The translations under genes and the position numbers were made by a program. The notes below the pieces were generated by a model, which was given only the letters and a program-made list of their open reading frames with translations, had not been told where the DNA came from and did no database searches. From Actinomycetales bacterium (GTDB lineage Bacteria > Actinomycetota > Actinomycetes > S36-B12 > UBA5976), in assembly GCA_027484085.1 (NCBI GenBank), contig JAIXQF010000004.1, forward strand, positions 898,162 through 962,161: DNA of 64,000 bases, in the 5' to 3' direction. Positions 20,619-30,227 of the stretch are shown here, piece after piece (positions within the stretch are counted from its first letter, which is position 1; each line of letters opens with the position of its first letter).

Positions 20619-21598
20619 AGAGCATTAATCAGAAGGCGCCGGTTGTGAAACTTGATTCAGAAGCATCTAAACGAAATCTATATTTCGATACTGCAACGCT
20701 GTACTACCGGGCCTTTTTTGCTGTGCCAGAGAGTGTTACCGCACCAGATGGAACTCCATCGGGAGCGGTTCGCGGATTTCTAGACATGGTTAGCGCAATT
20801 GCTAAACAGTTTCCACCGAATCAAGTTGTGTTTGCGTGGGATGATGACTGGCGACCACAGTGGCGCGTTGACTTGATTCCAAGCTACAAACTTCACCGGA
20901 TCGATGAAACTATTCCAGATCAGTCTGACGCTTCGATCGAGGTCGTTCCCGATGCGCTCTCACCTCAAATTGATGCAATTTCTCTGATTCTAGATTCGAT
21001 TGGATTGCCAAGAATAGGTCAGATTGGGCACGAAGCCGACGATGTTCTAGGTGCCTTAGTCAGTAAAGTCGATGTTCCTTGTGATGTTGTTACAGGGGAT
21101 CGGGACCTTTTTCAATTAGTTAGTGACGATCGAGATTCCCGAGTTGTATCGATCACCAAAGGAGTAAAGAATCTTGAAGTAGTTGATGATGCGTACTTGA
21201 TTAATCGCTATGGAGTTTCCGGCTCTCAGTATGCGGATTTTTCAATGCTTCGAGGTGATGCATCCGATGGTCTGCCTGGCGTTAAGGGAATCGGTGAAAA
21301 AACTGCAGCAAAGTTAGTTAACGAATACCGAGATGTTTCAGGGTTGATTTCAGCCGCTAAAGATTCAACCTCTGATCTTGCATCAGCGGTAAGGCGAAAT
21401 CTTCTGGAGAGCCAGGACTACATGAAAGCTGCTGGCAAAGTTGTGCGCGTAAAGACCACAGCCAAAATTCCAAGGAAGCTTGAGCCACCAAAGTCAGTGT
21501 CCGATGGAAATAGTTTGCATGAACTGGTCGATGCTTGGGGCATAGAGAAGCAGGTTAAGAGATTTCTTAAGACCTTAAACATCGATTGGGTAGCCTAG
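20612..21598 (+). CDS. 5'-3' exonuclease (PolA-N-like)
   Basis: YYRAFFAVPESVTAPDGTPSGAVRGFLDM, VTGDRDLFQLV, GDASDGLPGVKGIGEKTAAKLV. Confidence 0.92.
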   Translation: MVKSINQKAPVVKLDSEASKRNLYFDTATLYYRAFFAVPESVTAPDGTPSGAVRGFLDMVSAIAKQFPPNQVVFAWDDDWRPQWRVDLIPSYKLHRIDETIPDQSDASIEVVPDALSPQIDAISLILDSIGLPRIGQIGHEADDVLGALVSKVDVPCDVVTGDRDLFQLVSDDRDSRVVSITKGVKNLEVVDDAYLINRYGVSGSQYADFSMLRGDASDGLPGVKGIGEKTAAKLVNEYRDVSGLISAAKDSTSDLASAVRRNLLESQDYMKAAGKVVRVKTTAKIPRKLEPPKSVSDGNSLHELVDAWGIEKQVKRFLKTLNIDWVA

Positions 21599-21602
21599 TC
21601 CT

Positions 21603-22700
21603 ATGTCTCTAATTCATAGTGAGCGAATTGCCACCGTCGCGTCGCAGTTGGCAAAGTCAGCTAATGATGTGCTTTTCATTACGCCAGGTGCTGATCTGCG
21701 TTATCTAACTGGTTATGACGCGTTACCGCTAGAGCGCTTAACCTGCCTGGCAGTTCGAAGCGATGGACGGGCTTGGATGATTGTTCCAACTTTGGAGAAA
21801 CCTTCCGCTCTAGCCCACGGTGTTCCTGACATTGGCATTGAGCTTTTGGATTGGCAAGAGACCGAGAACCCGTATCAACTTTTGATGAGTCAGGTAGGAG
21901 CGATCGAGAGGCCCCTAGTTAACAACTTAATGTGGGTAGAAAAAGCGTTTGGTATTCAGGGATCTTCAGGCGTAACTGTCGAGTTGGCCGGAAAGTTGTT
22001 GTCTAACATTCGGGAAATTAAGTCTGCTCAGGAAATTACGTTTTTACATGAAGCCGGCGCTGCCATTGATGAAGTGCATTCCAATATGGACAAATGGTTA
22101 CGGCCGGGCCGCACTGAGCGCGAAGTCGGCAGAGACATTGCGGAAGCAATCCTCGCAGCTGGTCACGTAACAGTAGATTTTGTCATCGTCGCAAGCGGGC
22201 CAAATGGCGCAAGTCCGCATCACGAATTATCCGATCGCGTAATTCAGGCAGGTGAGCCAGTTGTTGTCGATATTGGTGGCACCATGCCAAGTGGCTACTG
22301 CAGCGATTGCACCCGAATGTACGTTTGTGGGCAGGCTCCATCTGAATACGTTGAACATTACGCAGTCTTGCTTGCGGCCCAAGAAGCTGCAAGGCAGCAC
22401 GCTCGGCCAGGTGTGACTTGTGAATCCGTTGATTCGACTGCCAGAGACATTTTGACCTCAGCTGGGTTAGGTGATCAATTCATCCACCGAACTGGTCATG
22501 GAATTGGGATGGAGACTCACGAAGAGCCTTACATTGTTTCGGGAAATCAGACGCTGTTAGTACCGGGCCATGCTTTTTCAATCGAACCGGGATTCTATTT
22601 CGCTAACAAGTATGGGGCCAGAATCGAAGACATTGTTATCTGCACGGATACTGGAATCTCTAGTGCAAACAACACCTCACGCGAACTTGTGGTTCTTTAG
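21603..22700 (+). CDS. M24 family metallopeptidase (Xaa-Pro dipeptidase-like)
   Basis: VVVDIGGTMPSGYCSDCTRMYVCG, HRTGHGIGMETHEEPYIV, FSIEPGFYF metal-binding motifs. Confidence 0.93.
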   Translation: MSLIHSERIATVASQLAKSANDVLFITPGADLRYLTGYDALPLERLTCLAVRSDGRAWMIVPTLEKPSALAHGVPDIGIELLDWQETENPYQLLMSQVGAIERPLVNNLMWVEKAFGIQGSSGVTVELAGKLLSNIREIKSAQEITFLHEAGAAIDEVHSNMDKWLRPGRTEREVGRDIAEAILAAGHVTVDFVIVASGPNGASPHHELSDRVIQAGEPVVVDIGGTMPSGYCSDCTRMYVCGQAPSEYVEHYAVLLAAQEAARQHARPGVTCESVDSTARDILTSAGLGDQFIHRTGHGIGMETHEEPYIVSGNQTLLVPGHAFSIEPGFYFANKYGARIEDIVICTDTGISSANNTSRELVVL

Positions 22701-22706
22701 TTACTT

Positions 22707-24161
22707 ATGCGGTACCTTGTCTCGGCCATCGCTGGCGCACTTGTAGCTTGGTCGTTTTATCCGAATCATTGGTGGGCAGCCATTGTGGGTTTCGCGATAC
22801 TGCTCACAACGCTTGATTCTCAGGCTCGAAGTACTCGGTTTAAGCTTGCCGGCTTATTCGCGCTGACTCTCTTTGGATTCCACGTTCGTTGGGTAAGTGT
22901 TCTGGGTAACGATGCCTGGGTAGGTCTCACACTTCTTTGCGCTTTACCTTGGCTGCTTTTTGCGCTGTTACCTATTGATTCCAAATCTAAGTGGTTTCTG
23001 TTGCAACCGGCTGCCATGGTGATTGTTCTCGAGGCGATCAAAAGCACGACTCCGTGGGGCGGATTCCCTTGGGGCCTACTGGCGTTTAGTCAATTGGATG
23101 GACCGCTGGTTAATCTTGCGGCACTGGGTGGACAGGCCATCGTTAGCGGGGCAGTGGTTGTGTGTGCTGCGGCACTTATCAAACTCATTAAGCATCGTAG
23201 TTTGACCTCTGTCCTGATAGTTGTGGTGTGTTTATTGACCGCCCGCAGTGTCGACATTATGCATTCCAATGAGACGATTACATTCTCGGCGATTCAAGGG
23301 AATGTACCCCGAATAGGTAACGAGCTCAGTGTCCAACGAGCTGCGGTCTTAGAAAATCACATTTCAACTACCAAGAAGTTGCTGTCGGAGATCGATTCGG
23401 GAGCATCGCTCGTACCAGATCTCATTGTTTGGCCAGAAAGTGGCACTGACATTGATCCATTGGTACCAGGTATTGCTGCAGATGAAATCAATGTCTTATT
23501 CACCGATAGCGAGATACCAATCCTGATCGGCGCAACTACTTGGAACGGATATGACGCATATTCGGGTGGAAGTGGGCCAACTAACTCAGGAATCTTGTGG
23601 ACAGACTCTGGACCAGGACAAATTTATTCCAAAAACCATCTAGTGCCGTTTGGCGAGTACATTCCGCTTCGCGAGGTTTTGGCAAAGTGGATTACTCGCT
23701 TTGATCAAATACCAAATGATTTCTTGCCAGGGATTGAAACTGGAGTATTCAACATTGCAGATAAGCAAGTAGGCGATGTCATTTGTTTCGAAGTTGCTTT
23801 TACAAATCACATCTACGAAACAATTAATGCTGGCGCGCAGGTAGTTGTGGTTCAGACTAATAATGCGACATATGGCAATACCACCCAGCCGGAGCAACAG
23901 TTTGCGATCACTAGATTCCGCGCCATTGAAACCCAAAGAGCTTTCTTGGTTGCAAGCACTTCAGGAATTTCAGGCTTAATTCAGAATGATGGTTCGGTAT
24001 CTGCGCGCACTAACCAGTTTGAATCGGCCATAGTCACAGGTCAGGCGGTACTGATCAATGACAAAACATTTAGTACTAGGTATCCAAATTGGGTGTTGTT
24101 GGTAAGCATTGCTCTTTTGTTAACTACAACACGAAATCTCTGGTTACGTAAGCAGCAATAG
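22707..24161 (+). CDS. lnt: Apolipoprotein N-acyltransferase
   Basis: TPWGGFPWGLLAFSQ, IVWPESGTDIDP, KNHLVPFGEYIPLRE, VVVQTNNATYGNTTQPEQQF. Confidence 0.94.
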   Translation: MRYLVSAIAGALVAWSFYPNHWWAAIVGFAILLTTLDSQARSTRFKLAGLFALTLFGFHVRWVSVLGNDAWVGLTLLCALPWLLFALLPIDSKSKWFLLQPAAMVIVLEAIKSTTPWGGFPWGLLAFSQLDGPLVNLAALGGQAIVSGAVVVCAAALIKLIKHRSLTSVLIVVVCLLTARSVDIMHSNETITFSAIQGNVPRIGNELSVQRAAVLENHISTTKKLLSEIDSGASLVPDLIVWPESGTDIDPLVPGIAADEINVLFTDSEIPILIGATTWNGYDAYSGGSGPTNSGILWTDSGPGQIYSKNHLVPFGEYIPLREVLAKWITRFDQIPNDFLPGIETGVFNIADKQVGDVICFEVAFTNHIYETINAGAQVVVVQTNNATYGNTTQPEQQFAITRFRAIETQRAFLVASTSGISGLIQNDGSVSARTNQFESAIVTGQAVLINDKTFSTRYPNWVLLVSIALLLTTTRNLWLRKQQ

Positions 24162-24167
24162 CTAGGC

Positions 24168-24194
24168 GCAGTGAGCCATAACGCGGTTCACTGC
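24168..24194 (+). terminator. 10-bp stem-loop between lnt and ppm1
   Basis: GCAGTGAGCC-ataacgc-GGTTCACTGC (one G-U pair), 7-nt loop. Confidence 0.55.
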
Positions 24195-24208
24195 CGTATT
24201 CTTGAGCA

Positions 24209-24961
24209 ATGACAGTTCGCGCTCTCGGTAAGGTCTTGGTCGTCGTGCCAACCTATAACGAGCGAGAGAGTTTGCCGCTCATTGTCGCTGGAATACGTCA
24301 GTTTGAACCAGATGTTTACATCTTGGTTGCAGATGACAATTCACCCGATGGAACTGGGGAAGTGGCTGAAGCTCTGAAGGCTAATGACCCAGCAATCCAT
24401 GTCCTGCATCGCACGGTTAAGGCGGGCCTCGGAGCAGCGTATCTAGATGCCTTCGGTTGGGCTAAGACAAATGGCTACGACGTAGTTGTTGAGATGGATG
24501 CGGATGGCTCGCATCGTCCAGCTGACCTGTCCAAGATTCTGGATGCATTAAGTGACAGCGATGTAGTTCTTGGGTCACGATGGGTTAAGCAAGGCAAGGT
24601 AGTCAACTGGGCCAAAAGTCGCGAAGTTCTTTCGCGTGGTGGAAATCTTTACACCCGAATGTGGCTAGGCATTCCAGTTAAGGATGCAACTGGCGGTTTC
24701 CGGGCTTATCGGATGAGCGCTTTAGATCAAATGAATATTGATCAAGTTGAGAGTCAAGGATATTGCTTCCAGGTCGACATGGCTTGGCGCGCCGTGAAAG
24801 CAGATCTAAGAGTTACCGAAGTTCCAATCACATTCATTGAGCGCGAACTAGGCGAGAGCAAGATGGATGGTTCGATTGTTAAAGAAGCTTTGTGGCGGGT
24901 TACGCAATGGGGAATTGAAAAGCGTTTGTCCGATCTACAAAAAGTTCTTCAACGCAGGTAA
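24209..24961 (+). CDS. ppm1: Polyprenol monophosphomannose synthase
   Basis: GT2 DPM1-like: VVVPTYNERESLPLIVAGI, ADDNSPDGTGE, EMDADGSHRPADL, KDATGGFRAYR. Confidence 0.92.
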   Translation: MTVRALGKVLVVVPTYNERESLPLIVAGIRQFEPDVYILVADDNSPDGTGEVAEALKANDPAIHVLHRTVKAGLGAAYLDAFGWAKTNGYDVVVEMDADGSHRPADLSKILDALSDSDVVLGSRWVKQGKVVNWAKSREVLSRGGNLYTRMWLGIPVKDATGGFRAYRMSALDQMNIDQVESQGYCFQVDMAWRAVKADLRVTEVPITFIERELGESKMDGSIVKEALWRVTQWGIEKRLSDLQKVLQRR

Positions 24962-25065
24962 ACCCTCTGGAAAACAGTCCACTGCTCAAAAGAGTTGCTT
25001 CGCAAATTTTTCGCATCGGAGTTTTCCAGGGGTTTACTGGACCTTGACGGACAGTTTTCTGGAGC
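24958..25065. repeat. Near-perfect long inverted repeat plus a third related arm downstream of ppm1
   Basis: Arm A gtaaaccctctggaaaac (24958-24975) versus arm B gttttccaggggtttac (25021-25037), one-base indel; arm C ggacagttttctggag (25050-25065) is also largely complementary to arm A plus agtcc. Confidence 0.7.
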
Positions 25066-25087
25066 GGGTACTTACGAAAACGTACCC
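25066..25087. terminator. GGGTAC...GTACCC stem-loop between convergent ppm1 and rbpA
   Basis: gggtac-ttacgaaaac-gtaccc, with alternative inner tacg-aaaa-cgta; lies between convergent genes. Confidence 0.5.
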
Positions 25088-25105
25088 AACGCGTAGAAAA
25101 TCGTT

Positions 25106-25435
25106 TTAGGAAGCTTTTGCGCGGATGACTTCTAGGCGCTCTTTTAGGATGCCTTCAAGTTCTTTGATGCTGCGGCGCTCTAACAACATGTCCCAGTGGC
25201 TACGCACGTGCTTTGGTGCTGCCGCCGGCTGAGCCTGGACGCCTTGTCGTTGGCCCTCAGAGCCACAGGCACACGGCCAGGTGTCCGGGATCTCGTCGGC
25301 TTCAACTGAGAATGGCATAGTCACGCGATGTTCGTTCTCGCAGACGTAAGTTGTTAGTTGCCTTGGTGCGTACAGTCCAGGATCAACTTCATAGCTAGTT
25401 GCGCCTAGACGCGTCCCACGCATTGCTTCACCCAT
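25106..25435 (-). CDS. rbpA: RNA polymerase-binding protein RbpA
   Basis: MGEAMRGTRLGATSYEVDPG...VCENEHRVTMPFSVEADEIPDTWPCACGSEG...HWDMLLERRSIKELEGIL. Start placed at Met 25435; the ORF extends to 25447. Confidence 0.95.
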   Translation of the reverse strand: MGEAMRGTRLGATSYEVDPGLYAPRQLTTYVCENEHRVTMPFSVEADEIPDTWPCACGSEGQRQGVQAQPAAAPKHVRSHWDMLLERRSIKELEGILKERLEVIRAKAS

Positions 25436-25579
25436 AATCAACCTCATTTACCTTATGAACTTGTTGTATGGCTGTGATACCCAGATTGATTGGTATTGAA
25501 ACCCTGCGGTAATTGATGAGATTAGAAACCCTATGGTTACTCACAATATTGGGTTACCAAGTACCCGATAAGATACATT

Positions 25580-25642
25580 ATGTCAAGTAACAAAGATTCC
25601 AAGAACGGGAGCCACTACGGAAATGTGAACATGTGGAGATGA
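25580..25642 (+). CDS. Candidate leaderless small ORF, 20 aa (MSSNKDSKNGSHYGNVNMWR)
   Basis: ATG five nt after TAAGAT (-10-like TANNNT); stop TGA followed 23 nt later by a 15-bp stem-loop shared with the convergent gcvP 3' end. No homology known to me. Confidence 0.35.
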   Translation: MSSNKDSKNGSHYGNVNMWR

Positions 25643-25665
25643 CTGCAAGCCCCCAGAGCACGTCA

Positions 25666-25710
25666 CAGCCAACCCTTAGTCGGTTCTGTAATGCAACTAA
25701 GGGTTGGCTG
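25666..25710. terminator. Strong stem-loop at the 3' end of gcvP (possibly bidirectional)
   Basis: Perfect 15-bp stem cagccaacccttagt (25666-25680) / actaagggttggctg (25696-25710), 15-nt loop; no U-tract on either strand. Confidence 0.7.
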
Positions 25711-25743
25711 GACTGAACTCTATGAAAAGGCCAAATCAGTGAT

Positions 25744-28626
25744 TTATGCGAAATCCGAAATCGGTGGGCAAGCACAAACCAAGTTTCGATCGCCGTAAGC
25801 CCCATCTAGACGACGCACGGACGGCCAATATTTGTTCTCCCGGAGCCTAGAAACTGGATATGCAGCTTCCTCACGGCTGTAAGGATGCTCCCAGTCTCCA
25901 AGTAGGTAGGCCGCAGTATGAGGCGCGTGGTGAAGCGGATTGTCCTCAACTGGCCAAATCCCCTGCTGAACCTTATTGATTTCCGCCTTAATAGCCTTCA
26001 TGGCCTCAATAAAGCGATCCAATTCAAACAATGACTCGCTTTCAGTCGGCTCGACCATCAAGGTTCCAGCAACCGGGAAAGACATTGTTGGTGCGTGGAA
26101 GCCAAAGTCGATAAGTCGCTTGGCTACGTCATCGACTGTGACTCCAGATTCCTTAGTTATGTCACGAAGGTCCAAAATGCACTCATGCGCTACGAGGCCG
26201 TTAGCCCCCACATAGAGAACTGGGAAATCGTCACCAAGATGCTTTGCGATGTAGTTAGCGGATGCCACAGCGACCTGAGTCGCCTTGGTGAGCCCAGTTC
26301 CACCCATGAGGCGAATGTATGACCAAGGAATTGGCAAGATGCCTGCGCTTCCCCAAGGTGCACCACTGACTGCTCCTACCCCACCATCGGCATAACCACG
26401 AGCTGTTGGTCCTGCTTCTGGACGAAGTGGATGTGACGGTAAGAACGGGGCTAAGTGCGCACGAACTCCAACCGGACCAACTCCAGGTCCGCCGCCGCCG
26501 TGTGGGATCGCAAAAGTCTTATGTAAGTTCAAGTGCGAAACATCGGCACCGAACTTTCCTGGCTTTGCAAGTCCCACTAACGCGTTTAGGTTTGCACCAT
26601 CTACGTAAACCTGACCTCCGGCGTCATGGATCATTGCACAAATGTCAGAAACGGTAGCTTCGTAAACACCATGAGTCGAAGGGTAAGTAATCATCAACGC
26701 AGCTAATTCATCTGCGTTCTCCATGATCTTGTGCTTTAGATCATCCATGTCCACGTTGCCGAAATCATCGCAACCAACTACAACTACTCGCATGCCTGCC
26801 ATAACTGCAGATGCCGCATTGGTGCCGTGAGCTGAACTAGGAATCAAACAAACCTTGCGCTGATCGTCGCCACGTGACTTGTGGTAACCGCGGATTGCTA
26901 ACAATCCGGCGAACTCACCTTGCGAACCAGCGTTAGGTTGTAGCGAAACCGCATCGTAGCCAGTTACTTCTACTAACCAATCCTCGAGCTGGCGAATCAT
27001 CGTTAAGTAACCGCCGACGCTATCAAGCGGTGCAAACGGATGAATGCCGGCGAACTCTGGCCAAGTGATTGATTCCATCTCTGTAGTGCCATTGAGTTTC
27101 ATCGTGCAAGAACCAAGCGGAATCATCGAACGATCAAGTGCAATGTCTTTGTCAGAGAGTCTGCGGATGTAACGAAGCATCTCCGTCTCGCTGTGGTACG
27201 AGTTGAATACTGGGTGCTCCAAGTAGGCAGAAGTTCGAATAAGTTCGGTCGGTAATGCTTCCACTTCAAGAACTTCAGAGTACTTAGCTGGGAATGATCC
27301 CCCAGTGGCTTCCTTGAAAGATACCCAAACTTGTTCAACGGTCTCTTGGCTTGTGGTCTCATCGACACTTAGTGAAATTGTGTCGGCATCAATTTCCCAA
27401 ACCGTGATGCCACGAGTTCGCGCGGCATCAACCACGGCACGTGCCTTACCTGGCACAGAGACTCGGACGGTGTCGAAGAAGCCTTCACTGATCGACACTC
27501 CCCCTGCAGCTAATCCTTGGGCTAAGGCGGTAGCGCGGCGATGAACATTAGTTGCAATTCGCGCTAGTCCGTCTGGACCGTGGTAAACCGCATACATTGA
27601 AGCCATAACGGCAAGCAGAACCTGAGCCGTACAAATGTTGCTAGTGGCTTTATCTCGACGAATGTGTTGTTCTCGGGTCTGAAGCGCTAAGCGATATGCC
27701 GTATGGCCATCAGCATCAACGCTGACCCCAACTAACCGACCTGGCAATGAACGCTCAAGTCCATTGCGAACCGACATGAAGCCTGCATGCGGTCCGCCGA
27801 ATCCCATAGGGACGCCGAATCGCTGTGAAGAACCTACGACAATATCCGCACCAAGCTCGCCTGGCGACTTAATCAATGTCAGCGCTAGCAGGTCTGTGGT
27901 TACGCCAACAAGTACATCATTGGCATGGGCAGCTGTGATTACTGGTTCAATGTTTCGAATCTTGCCGCTGCTGCCTGGGTAACTTAGAAGAACGCCGAAA
28001 CTTTCCGGGATCTCTTGGGTATCGACATCGATAAGTGCAAGTTCAATTCCAATTGGTTCTGCGCGCGTTGCTAGTACAGCCAGGGTTTGTGGATGAGTGT
28101 CTGCATCTACTGCGAATACATTCGACTCACTCTTTGAACTGCGACGCATTAATGTCATGGCTTCAGCAGCCGCAGTTGATTCATCTAGCAATGAAGCGCT
28201 TGCGATGTCTAGCCCAGTTAGATCTGTAACCATAGTTTGGAAATTGATCAACGCTTCTAAGCGACCTTGTGAAATTTCTGGCTGATACGGGGTGTACGCC
28301 GTGTACCAAGCTGGGTTCTCGGTGATGTTTCGCAAGATTACACCCGGTGTGTACGTTCCGTAGTAACCAAGGCCGATCATAGAAGTTAGTACTTCGTTGC
28401 CATCAGCAAACATTCTGAGTTCCGCTAATACATCAGCTTCAGACTGGCCATCAGCGAGGGCAAGTGGTGCAGGGTTTTGAATGTTGGTTGGAACCGCATC
28501 ACGACTTAGTTCGTCTAGTGAGTTGTAACCAATGAAAGAAAGAATCTTATTTAGATCGGTTGTGTTTGGACCTATGTGACGATCCGCAAACTGTGCGTAT
28601 GAATCTTGCTGGGCCTGCACTGACAT
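25744..28626 (-). CDS. gcvP: Glycine dehydrogenase (aminomethyl-transferring), P protein
   Basis: [24 protein letters not shown]..., [24 protein letters not shown]-lysine motif; full-length fused P protein. Start at 28626 preceded by TTGGGG. Confidence 0.97.
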   Translation of the reverse strand: MSVQAQQDSYAQFADRHIGPNTTDLNKILSFIGYNSLDELSRDAVPTNIQNPAPLALADGQSEADVLAELRMFADGNEVLTSMIGLGYYGTYTPGVILRNITENPAWYTAYTPYQPEISQGRLEALINFQTMVTDLTGLDIASASLLDESTAAAEAMTLMRRSSKSESNVFAVDADTHPQTLAVLATRAEPIGIELALIDVDTQEIPESFGVLLSYPGSSGKIRNIEPVITAAHANDVLVGVTTDLLALTLIKSPGELGADIVVGSSQRFGVPMGFGGPHAGFMSVRNGLERSLPGRLVGVSVDADGHTAYRLALQTREQHIRRDKATSNICTAQVLLAVMASMYAVYHGPDGLARIATNVHRRATALAQGLAAGGVSISEGFFDTVRVSVPGKARAVVDAARTRGITVWEIDADTISLSVDETTSQETVEQVWVSFKEATGGSFPAKYSEVLEVEALPTELIRTSAYLEHPVFNSYHSETEMLRYIRRLSDKDIALDRSMIPLGSCTMKLNGTTEMESITWPEFAGIHPFAPLDSVGGYLTMIRQLEDWLVEVTGYDAVSLQPNAGSQGEFAGLLAIRGYHKSRGDDQRKVCLIPSSAHGTNAASAVMAGMRVVVVGCDDFGNVDMDDLKHKIMENADELAALMITYPSTHGVYEATVSDICAMIHDAGGQVYVDGANLNALVGLAKPGKFGADVSHLNLHKTFAIPHGGGGPGVGPVGVRAHLAPFLPSHPLRPEAGPTARGYADGGVGAVSGAPWGSAGILPIPWSYIRLMGGTGLTKATQVAVASANYIAKHLGDDFPVLYVGANGLVAHECILDLRDITKESGVTVDDVAKRLIDFGFHAPTMSFPVAGTLMVEPTESESLFELDRFIEAMKAIKAEINKVQQGIWPVEDNPLHHAPHTAAYLLGDWEHPYSREEAAYPVSRLRENKYWPSVRRLDGAYGDRNLVCACPPISDFA

Positions 28627-28654
28627 TTTGTACCCCAATGACAATAGATGGATA

Positions 28655-28696
28655 GACCGTTACCGGTCCTCCCCCTCTGTCATGGATACTTCAGAG
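28655..28696 (-). promoter_or_regulatory. Post-aptamer hairpins of the gcvP leader (possible ghost aptamer / expression platform)
   Basis: CUCUG...CAGAG (28675-28696) and GACCG-GUAA-CGGUC GNRA hairpin (28655-28668) between aptamer and gcvP start. Confidence 0.5.
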
Positions 28697-28800
28697 TTGC
28701 TGATCCCAAGTGGTCCTGTTGCCTGAGAGGTTCTGGGGAGCATTGCCCCTTCGGCGGCGCACTGGCTGTGCGCTCTCTCCCACACGGATTCGATAGCAAC
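28690..28800 (-). ncRNA. Glycine riboswitch, apparently a single aptamer
   Basis: Minus strand GUGUGGGAGAGAGCGCACAGCCAGUGCGCCGCCGAAGGGGCAAUGCUCCCCAGAACCUCUCAGGCAACAGGACCACUUGGG; hallmark GCCGAAGGGGCAA and CUCUCAGGCAACAGGACC; outer GUUGCU/AGCAAC stem; directly upstream of gcvP. Confidence 0.92.
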
Positions 28801-28834
28801 TAAATGCTACTACCGAAATCTCGGAAATGTGGTG

Positions 28835-29482
28835 TTATTCGCCAGCTACTCGGGCCCGACGGCGCCTGGAAAGTTCGTCGTTACCTGAGGTGGAAATCTC
28901 TGCGCCAGTCATGTCTGATTCGCTAACCGCGTATTCGGACTGATCACTTGGTAACTGAGAGAGCGATCCCTCAATTTCCTGCCAGACTCGTCCGATTGCG
29001 ATGCCAAATACTCCTTGACCGCCAGCTAGCAAGTCAATTACCTCGTCTGGTGACGTGCATTCGTAAACGCTCACGCCATCACTCATTAGTGTGACTTGGG
29101 TTAAATTTGTCGTGCCACGGCTGCGCAAATGCTCAACGGCAGTACGAATCTGCTGAAGCGATACGCCGGTATCGAGCAAACGCTTAACAATCTTTAGCTC
29201 AAGGATGTCGCGGAAACCGTAAAGTCTGGAGGTGCCTGAGCCCGTTGCTGGACGAACAGTTGGAAGCACAAGTGAGGTGCGAGCCCAATAATCCAGCTGA
29301 CGGTATGTGATGCCAACTACTCCGGCTGCAACTGGACCACGATATCCGACTTCTGGTAACGAATCCATGTATGTGTCATCAAAGAGAAGGCCTTGTTCCC
29401 CCGCCTTGATGGCAGCGGCGTCGCGGGCAATATCGCGATGACCCTTAACTGTGTTGTCTGGCGAGTTGCCAAGATCAGTCAT
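28835..29482 (-). CDS. MerR family transcriptional regulator
   Basis: GYRGPVAAGVVGITYRQLDYWARTSLVLPTVRPATGSGTSRLYGFRDILELKIVKRLLDTGVSLQQIR; start at internal Met MTDLGNSPDN. Confidence 0.88.
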   Translation of the reverse strand: MTDLGNSPDNTVKGHRDIARDAAAIKAGEQGLLFDDTYMDSLPEVGYRGPVAAGVVGITYRQLDYWARTSLVLPTVRPATGSGTSRLYGFRDILELKIVKRLLDTGVSLQQIRTAVEHLRSRGTTNLTQVTLMSDGVSVYECTSPDEVIDLLAGGQGVFGIAIGRVWQEIEGSLSQLPSDQSEYAVSESDMTGAEISTSGNDELSRRRRARVAGE

Positions 29483-29697
29483 GCGACGCTCCTGAAGACA
29501 GCAGGGAGAGACTGCTTTTAGCCTCACGGGGAACCTGTGTACTTTCACAATAGAACTAGCGGATATCTAGGTCAAAGACATTGGGCTTCGACACGCCGAA
29601 CTCTTACCCTAAACCTTTAGTTGAGATTCAAATTTCCGCAAAATCAGGAGAATTCAACAAATTTCACATGGATTAACGCGGCAGGTTACTTATTGAG

Positions 29698-30204
29698 TTA
29701 GCTGAAATCATCCGGCTGGATCTCGTCCAAGAAGGCTCTGAACTTATCCAACTCTTCTTGGGACATCTCGGTTTCGCTGAAACTTGCCTCATCTGCAACA
29801 AAATCGTCATCGATAGCCAAGTCCATGCCTGCAAAATCCATGACATCTTGGGCTACAAAGACCGGCACTTTATTGCGGACCGCCAATGCCACCGCATCTG
29901 ACGGGCGGGCACTAATCGAGTCATGATTCAAGAAATTGATGGTTGCATAGAACGTGCCCTCGATCAATTCACTTACTGTTACCGAGGTGACCTGGCCACC
30001 TAGTTGCACAATGGTGGCAGCCAACAAATCATGTGTAAGTGGCCTCATAGGCTCAACACCTTCTAAGGCAAGTGAAATAGCCGTGGCCTCTGCAGTTCCG
30101 ATCCAAAGCGGCAGATATCGAGTGGCTTGTTGGTCTCGCAAGATCAAGACGGGCTGATTTGATGGCAGCTCTAGCCGCACACCGACTACATCAACTTGTC
30201 TCAC
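29698..30204 (-). CDS. Bifunctional nuclease family (DUF151) protein
   Basis: MRQVDVVGVRLELPSNQPVLILRDQQATRYLPLWIGTAEATAISLALEG, ISARPSDAVALAVR. Confidence 0.92.
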   Translation of the reverse strand: MRQVDVVGVRLELPSNQPVLILRDQQATRYLPLWIGTAEATAISLALEGVEPMRPLTHDLLAATIVQLGGQVTSVTVSELIEGTFYATINFLNHDSISARPSDAVALAVRNKVPVFVAQDVMDFAGMDLAIDDDFVADEASFSETEMSQEELDKFRAFLDEIQPDDFS

Positions 30205-30227
30205 AAATTAATACTAATCGCTACTTG

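Noticed and set aside
24867-25109. 80-aa + strand ORF crossing the ppm1 3' end
   Set aside because: Overlaps ppm1 in another frame and runs through the structured intergenic repeat; not protein-like.
28645-28690. Second glycine aptamer
   Set aside because: Too short and lacks the GCCGAAGG / CUCUCAGGCAAAAGGAC core; only small hairpins present.
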